38,743 bases of DNA from Streptomyces sp. AC512_CC834 (lineage in GTDB: Bacteria > Actinomycetota > Actinomycetes > Streptomycetales > Streptomycetaceae). The stretch spans positions 1 to 38,743 of the forward strand of contig NZ_JAGMUO010000019.1 in assembly GCF_019049325.1 (NCBI RefSeq), written 5' to 3'. Shown one piece after another: positions 34,376 through 38,743 of the stretch (position 1 is the stretch's first letter; each line of letters starts with the position of its first letter). A program made the position numbers and the translations under genes. The notes below the pieces were generated by a model that worked only from the letters and a program-made list of their open reading frames with translations, had not been told where the DNA came from and did not search any database.

Positions 34376-37318
34376 ATGCATGATCCGGCGCCCGCGTCCA
34401 GGGCGGTTCTGGTAGGGGCCAGCACTTTCACGGCACTGGACGACCTCCCGGCGGTACAGGCCAATGTCCCCGCATTACGTGGCCTGTTGGGTGACCCGGT
34501 GCTGCATCTGACCGCCGAACAGTGCCAGACACTGGTGGACCCGGCCTCCCCACGCGAGGTGTCCGCTGCCGTCCGGGCGGCCGCCCGTGACGCCACGGAC
34601 ACCCTGCTGGTCTACTACGCAGGACACGGGCTCATTGACCCGGGCACCGGCCTGCTGCACCTGGCTGTCCCCGACAGCGACCAGGACTCCGTCTTCGACA
34701 CGGCCGTACCCTACGAGTGGATCAAGCGGTCCATCGAGACGAGCGGCGCCGCCCGCAGGATCGTGATCCTCGACTGCTGCTACAGTGCCCGTGCCTTCGG
34801 TGTGCAGTCCGAGTCGGTCGCGGCCCTCGCTGAGATCGACGGCACCTATCTGATGGCGGCAGCCGCGGAGACCGCTGTGGCACTGTCCCCGCCCGGCGAG
34901 CCCCACACCGCCTTCACCGGCGAACTCCTCGAGCTGCTGCGAGGCGGCGTCGCCTCCCCGAACGAGTTCCTCGACCTGGACGCCGTCTTCGACCAACTCG
35001 CCCGACGCCTGCAGGCCAAGGGCCGCCCCCGCCCGCAGAGCCTGTGCCGCAACAGCCTCGGCTCCTGGCCGTTCGCCCGCAACAACGCCTACCAGCCCGC
35101 GCCAGAAGGCCACGCCCCCATCCCGGACGTCGCCCGCGCCCTGGACGCATCCCGCACCGTGCCGGTGCCGGTGCTGGCGGCGCAGATCAGCGGATTGAGC
35201 GAACACCGCCCGGCCACCGCGACCGAAATGGTCCACACCGCCCTGCAACACCGCCCGGTCACCGACCTCGTGCGCCTGTTCGCCGCCCTCTACCAGGCCG
35301 GCTGCCAGCGCCACATCGAGGCCGCCCTGCCCGCACTCGTAGCCGCCCGCACCGTCCATGAATGCGCCGACCTCCTCGAACAACTCCTGGCCACGCCCGC
35401 CGAAGACGGCGCAGTGGCCCTGCTGCGCCTGACAGCCGAACTCAAACCCGCCGCGGACACCGTGCGCCTGGCCACGGCCCTCATCCGCACCGGCCTGCGC
35501 GAACACACCACCGTCCTGCTCTCAGCATTCGCCGTCACGCGCGGCCTCGACGAGACCCTCGACCTGACAGCCCTGGCCTGCCGGGGCGAACTCGACGAAC
35601 TCCTCGAACCCGTCATGCAGACCCTGGCACAACACCGGCCCATCGCCGACATCATCCACCTCTTCGAACGCATGCACGAACATCAGCACCCCCACCACGC
35701 GCTGGAACTGATCACCTCGGCCGCCCGCAGCCGCACCGCCACCGACACCGCCGAAATGATCACCTGGCTCTACCGGGACGGATACCAGCACATCGCCGAG
35801 GACATCTTCCACACCGGCATAGGACACCGCGGACCCGAGCACACGGGCGAACTCATCGCCGCCCTGCAACTGGTACGCCTCACCGACGCAGCCGCACTGG
35901 GACGCAGCCTCGCCGTCCAAAACAGCACCACCACCGAGACCAGCCTGCTAATCACACACCTGCTGGCCGTAGGACAGCACCAGCACGCACTGGCGGCAGC
36001 ACTGGAAGCAGCCCGGCTGCGGACCGGTGCGGACTTCCTCGAAATCACCCAGACACTGGACGCCTCCTCCACCCGCCAGGGCATGCCTGCCCTGCTCGAC
36101 GAAGCCGTCCGCACGTCCGCTCCCCACGACGTCGCCCACCTCATCCAGGTCCTCGACGAAGTGGGCCAGAACGCCGACGCCGCACACGTCCTGTGGAACA
36201 CGGTGCGCGACCGCCCACCTGGTCATACCGGCATCATGCTCAGCCACCTGGACACAGACCGCTCGCCGTTCACCGCCGATCCTGCCCTGCGCACGCTGTG
36301 GCGCACCCATCCATCACTAGACATCGCCCACCTGGCCAGGGCCTTCGACACAATCCTGCCGGCCAAGGCCGACCTGGTGTGCAGTGTCGACACTCGTTCC
36401 GTCACCGACGTGACAGCACTCATCGCCTCACTGGAGACACTGTCAGCCGGAATCCGGACCAACCGAGTCCTCGACGCCGTGGTCCGCGACTGGCACCCCC
36501 ACCGGCAGGCACGCCTGGTGATCGCTCTCGAGGAACGCGGTCTGACCGGATGCGCCCAAAGACTCGAATACGATGCCCGCCAGTCCAAAGACTTCGTCGA
36601 CGCGCTGAAGAGCCTGCTCAGCGCACAGAAGGAGACCATCTGGCAGGCATTGACGTTCTGGTGGCCCAGAAACGGATGGCCCGACAGGAAGCGCCGGACA
36701 CCCTCGCCGCACGATCACGCGGTATACGTCGTCAAGGACGACGACACCGTCTACAGCATCGCCACGCGCTACGGCGTGCGCTGGGCAGGCATCGTCGAAG
36801 CCAACGACCTACCCGTACCCTTCCACCTACGGGCAGGCCAGCAGCTCCGCATTCCCTTTGAAAGCGAAGGAAACCGATTCGTCCCCCCGCCTTTCCCACG
36901 CAAACTCCTGCCTGAACGCACGCATCCCAGCGTGCGAGAGCTCCAAGCGGTCCTCAAGCAAGCCGGCTACCTGCCCGGCTGGGCAGTGGACAGTGATCAC
37001 TACGGCACCGCCACCAGCCAGGCGGTCGCCCGCTTCAACAAGGAGCATGGCCTCTCACAGGGGCCATCGCACTGGCTCGACACAGTGATCACTCACCGCG
37101 GCTGGGACCTGCTGCACCGCATCGCTCACGGCAAACTGCTGCAAATGCCTGAGCCGGCGGACGACCCAGACGCGACACCGCCACAGATCTGGTCCGGGCC
37201 GAACGAGGCAGAGCACCGCGAAGTGAAGGACCAATCCGCCCCGGAGGCTCGGAAGAAGAGTGCGCAAGTACAACAACTGCCTTCAAATCATTCCTGCGGG
37301 CCACTACATGGCAAGTGA
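34376..37318 (+). CDS. Caspase-like protease fused to helical repeats, LysM and peptidoglycan-binding-like domain
   Basis: A 980-residue protein. The caspase domain covers about residues 8-240 with intact dyad His84 (YYAGHG) and Cys135 (LDCCYSARAFG), closely similar to the caspase at 29136. Residues about 255-770 are a long run of roughly 37-residue helical repeats (patterns like LVRLFAALYQAGCQRH and LIEVLDEVGQ) resembling TPR/PPR superhelices used for ligand recognition. A LysM domain follows (VYVVKDDDTVYSIATRYGV, 781-826), then a PG_binding_1-like helical domain (SVRELQAVLKQAGYLPG, then YGTATSQAVARFNKEHGL, about 849-915) and a basic/charged tail. There is no signal peptide or TM segment, so it should be cytoplasmic and the wall-type domains may sense released peptidoglycan or act as glycan-recognising regulators. 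Confidence 0.92.
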   Translation: MHDPAPASRAVLVGASTFTALDDLPAVQANVPALRGLLGDPVLHLTAEQCQTLVDPASPREVSAAVRAAARDATDTLLVYYAGHGLIDPGTGLLHLAVPDSDQDSVFDTAVPYEWIKRSIETSGAARRIVILDCCYSARAFGVQSESVAALAEIDGTYLMAAAAETAVALSPPGEPHTAFTGELLELLRGGVASPNEFLDLDAVFDQLARRLQAKGRPRPQSLCRNSLGSWPFARNNAYQPAPEGHAPIPDVARALDASRTVPVPVLAAQISGLSEHRPATATEMVHTALQHRPVTDLVRLFAALYQAGCQRHIEAALPALVAARTVHECADLLEQLLATPAEDGAVALLRLTAELKPAADTVRLATALIRTGLREHTTVLLSAFAVTRGLDETLDLTALACRGELDELLEPVMQTLAQHRPIADIIHLFERMHEHQHPHHALELITSAARSRTATDTAEMITWLYRDGYQHIAEDIFHTGIGHRGPEHTGELIAALQLVRLTDAAALGRSLAVQNSTTTETSLLITHLLAVGQHQHALAAALEAARLRTGADFLEITQTLDASSTRQGMPALLDEAVRTSAPHDVAHLIQVLDEVGQNADAAHVLWNTVRDRPPGHTGIMLSHLDTDRSPFTADPALRTLWRTHPSLDIAHLARAFDTILPAKADLVCSVDTRSVTDVTALIASLETLSAGIRTNRVLDAVVRDWHPHRQARLVIALEERGLTGCAQRLEYDARQSKDFVDALKSLLSAQKETIWQALTFWWPRNGWPDRKRRTPSPHDHAVYVVKDDDTVYSIATRYGVRWAGIVEANDLPVPFHLRAGQQLRIPFESEGNRFVPPPFPRKLLPERTHPSVRELQAVLKQAGYLPGWAVDSDHYGTATSQAVARFNKEHGLSQGPSHWLDTVITHRGWDLLHRIAHGKLLQMPEPADDPDATPPQIWSGPNEAEHREVKDQSAPEARKKSAQVQQLPSNHSCGPLHGK

Positions 37319-37341
37319 GGAAACCGTCAACTAACGGGCGA

Positions 37342-38409
37342 AGTGAACTCTCGCTCGCACAGGCTCTACCGGTGGCAGATCGTGGGCCGGGACTCGGTCG
37401 TCGAGTCACTCCCGCTCGCGCGGGCTTACGCCCAGTTCAGCGCAAACGACGACAACCACCGTGGGTCACCCCCGCTCGCGCGGGACCTGCTCTCCGCTCC
37501 GGCCGGTCAGTACACACTCGAACGGGGCCACTCCTGCCCTCGCGGGGGCGCTTTCGAAGACGTGAACACCGACGACTTAGCTCCGGGCGCTCCGGCTCTC
37601 TCGGAGCAGTTGGCCGCCACGGTACAGATTCTGGGCACGCCCCGGACGCACCGTGCCCAGGCCGACTCTTCCGTGGCGGCAGGCGAGCGATCTCCAGGCC
37701 ACGCTAGGGGCTGGCGCATGTATGTGTCCGGCCGGGGTGTCCGCCGTTCGTTCCGGGAGAGTGGCAACCCGATGGCGCCCCGGGGCGGCGCCGCCGTTCG
37801 TGTGGGCGCTACGTCGAGTCACTCCCGTTTGCGCAGGCGCTACTCCACCAAGGTCGCGCGGATCATCGTGCCCGTCGAGTCATCCCCGCTCGCGCGGGCA
37901 CGACGCTCAAGTACTGTGCAGCAGCTGGTGGTTCGACGAGTCATTCCCGCTCGCGCGGGCTTCACCCGGTCACTGCTGCTGCGTGCGCTCTGGAGTGGGG
38001 GTCACTCCCGCTCGCGCAGGCTGTGCAGAATCGTGCGGGGTCGTTCGGTCAGCGCGGGGATCACTCCTGCTCGCGCAGGCTTCACGTCGCTGGTGTTGCC
38101 AGCGGTATCGACCTCTGAGGTCACTACAGCCCGGCGTGTGCCGGACCTCTGCGTTGAAAACAGAGGACCAGAGAACCGAGTTGCTCCCGCTCGCGCGGGT
38201 GCTACGTCCACGAGCGCCGGGACGCCCGGACCGGGCCCTGCCAGCCAAAAGCTCCAGAGGAGTCACCCCCGCTCGCGCAGGCGCAACCTGGTGTTCAGCC
38301 CGTTCAGTAGGTACGCGTACGAGTCACTTCCGCTCGCGCGGGCTCCACACCGCAGCGATCGGCACCACTGACGACGGACGCGGGTCATCCCCGCTCGCGC
38401 AAGCGTTAC
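37342..38409 (-). CRISPR. CRISPR array 2, type I-E-like, partly degenerate and interrupted
   Basis: Repeats of the same family as array 1 lie at 37342-37369, 37403-37430, 37463-37490, about 37524-37551, 37816-37843, 37877-37904, 37937-37964, 38000-38027, 38058-38085, about 38116-38143, 38178-38205, 38260-38287, 38321-38348 and 38382-38409. Spacers are mostly 30-35 nt, but one is 54 nt (38206-38259) and a 264-nt block without repeats (37552-37815) splits the array and contains copy 2 of the dispersed repeat. Most repeats differ from each other by several bases. The conserved leader-like flank lies on the right, so the array reads on the minus strand. No cas genes are seen, but they could lie right of the window. 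Confidence 0.92.
37631..37748. repeat. Copy 2 of the ~115-nt dispersed repeat, inside CRISPR array 2
   Basis: This block matches 32322-32436 over its whole length, with small indels. It replaces what should be four repeat-spacer units in array 2. On the minus strand it reads as WRSLACRHGRVGLGTV in the same relative frame as copy 1. Confidence 0.6.
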
Positions 38410-38453
38410 CCCCTCCGAACTGGGCACTATAGCGCAGTTTGCTCGCATTTTGC
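38410..38453 (-). promoter_or_regulatory. Leader-proximal sequence of CRISPR array 2
   Basis: This flank is 36/44 identical to that of array 1 (14182-14225). On the minus strand it contains TATAGT, an almost perfect -10, about 20 nt from the first repeat. It lies next to the right-hand repeat (38382-38409). Confidence 0.75.
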
Positions 38454-38743
38454 ATGGTTTGGGTAGGGGAAGGATGATGCGACCGAAGACCTCGTACTGC
38501 CTCCGGGGCGTGCTTCGGAAGCCGCCCGCCCACTAATGAACTTGTCGCTGGCACCCGGCACCGACGATTCGCTGCTTCCGCGACCGGATAGATCACGAAG
38601 TCGCACTTGAGTGTTAGTACTCCAGCAGGATTTCGCTGTCTGACGTGGTCTTTCGCCGAGTGGCGGGAGTGTAGCGGGACTTCGGTCGTGTAGGGGTGGT
38701 CTCACGGAGACCGCCCCTCGATCGTGCGACAACGCCGCAGGTA
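38454..38743. other. Right end of the window, no gene recognised
   Basis: 290 nt beyond the array 2 leader. The sequence contains GAGTGTTAGTACTCCAGCAG around 38610-38630 and a GGTGGTCTC/GAGACCGCC inverted repeat around 38695-38715, giving it an IS-end-like or promoter-like appearance, but there is no ORF with a ribosome-binding site. cas genes belonging to the array would be expected further right. Confidence 0.35.

Noticed and set aside
37343..38371. 342-codon plus-strand open frame through CRISPR array 2
   Set aside because: Same cause: repeats of SLPLARA-type translation are CRISPR repeats, not protein domains.

Overview
The window looks like a piece of a Streptomyces-type actinobacterial chromosome. 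It has very high GC with strong third-position GC bias, frequent GTG starts, ATGA/GTGA start-stop overlaps, and IS relics typical of that genus. Almost everything in it is an anti-mobile-element (defence and conflict) island. I see no tRNA, rRNA, integrase or cas gene.

Layout. 1-846: the start of an unrecognised minus-strand gene and a DinB/DUF664 gene. 1220-1995: an IS3-family relic (intact orfA, frameshifted and truncated orfB). 2291-9057, minus strand: a complete type I Wadjet operon (jetA-jetB-jetC-jetD, each pair overlapping by 4 nt) with a stem-loop just past jetD. 9193-13410, minus strand: a second compact operon with a small ORF, a Cas4/AddB-like Fe-S PD-(D/E)XK nuclease, a protein I cannot place, and an SF1 helicase. 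Iterated TGAGAATC elements lie upstream of it. 13655-14225: CRISPR array 1 of type I-E-like repeats, its leader on the right. 14272-14645: an IS5-type transposase relic.

14997-16027: a sigma region 4-like protein overlapped by a two-TM mini-protein. 16910-20689: a three-gene ABC-3C system (Cap4-like nuclease, middle component, DUF3732 ATPase) whose promoter overlaps a LexA/SOS-like palindrome. 21075-21776: a protein with an IF2-N-like N terminus. 22016-23785, minus: an all-helical protein with an internal duplication. 24480-26929: an SF2 helicase and an overlapping partner. 27243-29126: a zinc-ribbon protein of unknown function.

29136-37318: the most striking part. Two paralogous EACC1-caspase modules point away from each other around a CoiA-like nuclease gene. 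The left caspase is fused to GAF, PAS and a GGDEF domain with altered metal-binding residues, and its EACC1 partner carries two compensating frameshifts. The right caspase is fused to a long helical-repeat array, a LysM domain and a peptidoglycan-binding-like domain, and its EACC1 partner is intact. 37342-38453: CRISPR array 2, more degenerate, with a leader homologous to that of array 1.

Functional reading (inference): two orphan I-E-like arrays bracket about 23 kb of modular conflict systems, with Wadjet and the helicase/nuclease operon just outside array 1. The EACC1-caspase modules look like sensor-protease suicide or signalling systems in which one kind of caspase is coupled to two quite different sensory C-termini. 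That pairing, the SOS-like control of ABC-3C and the helicase/Fe-S nuclease operon are the best candidates for undescribed biology here.
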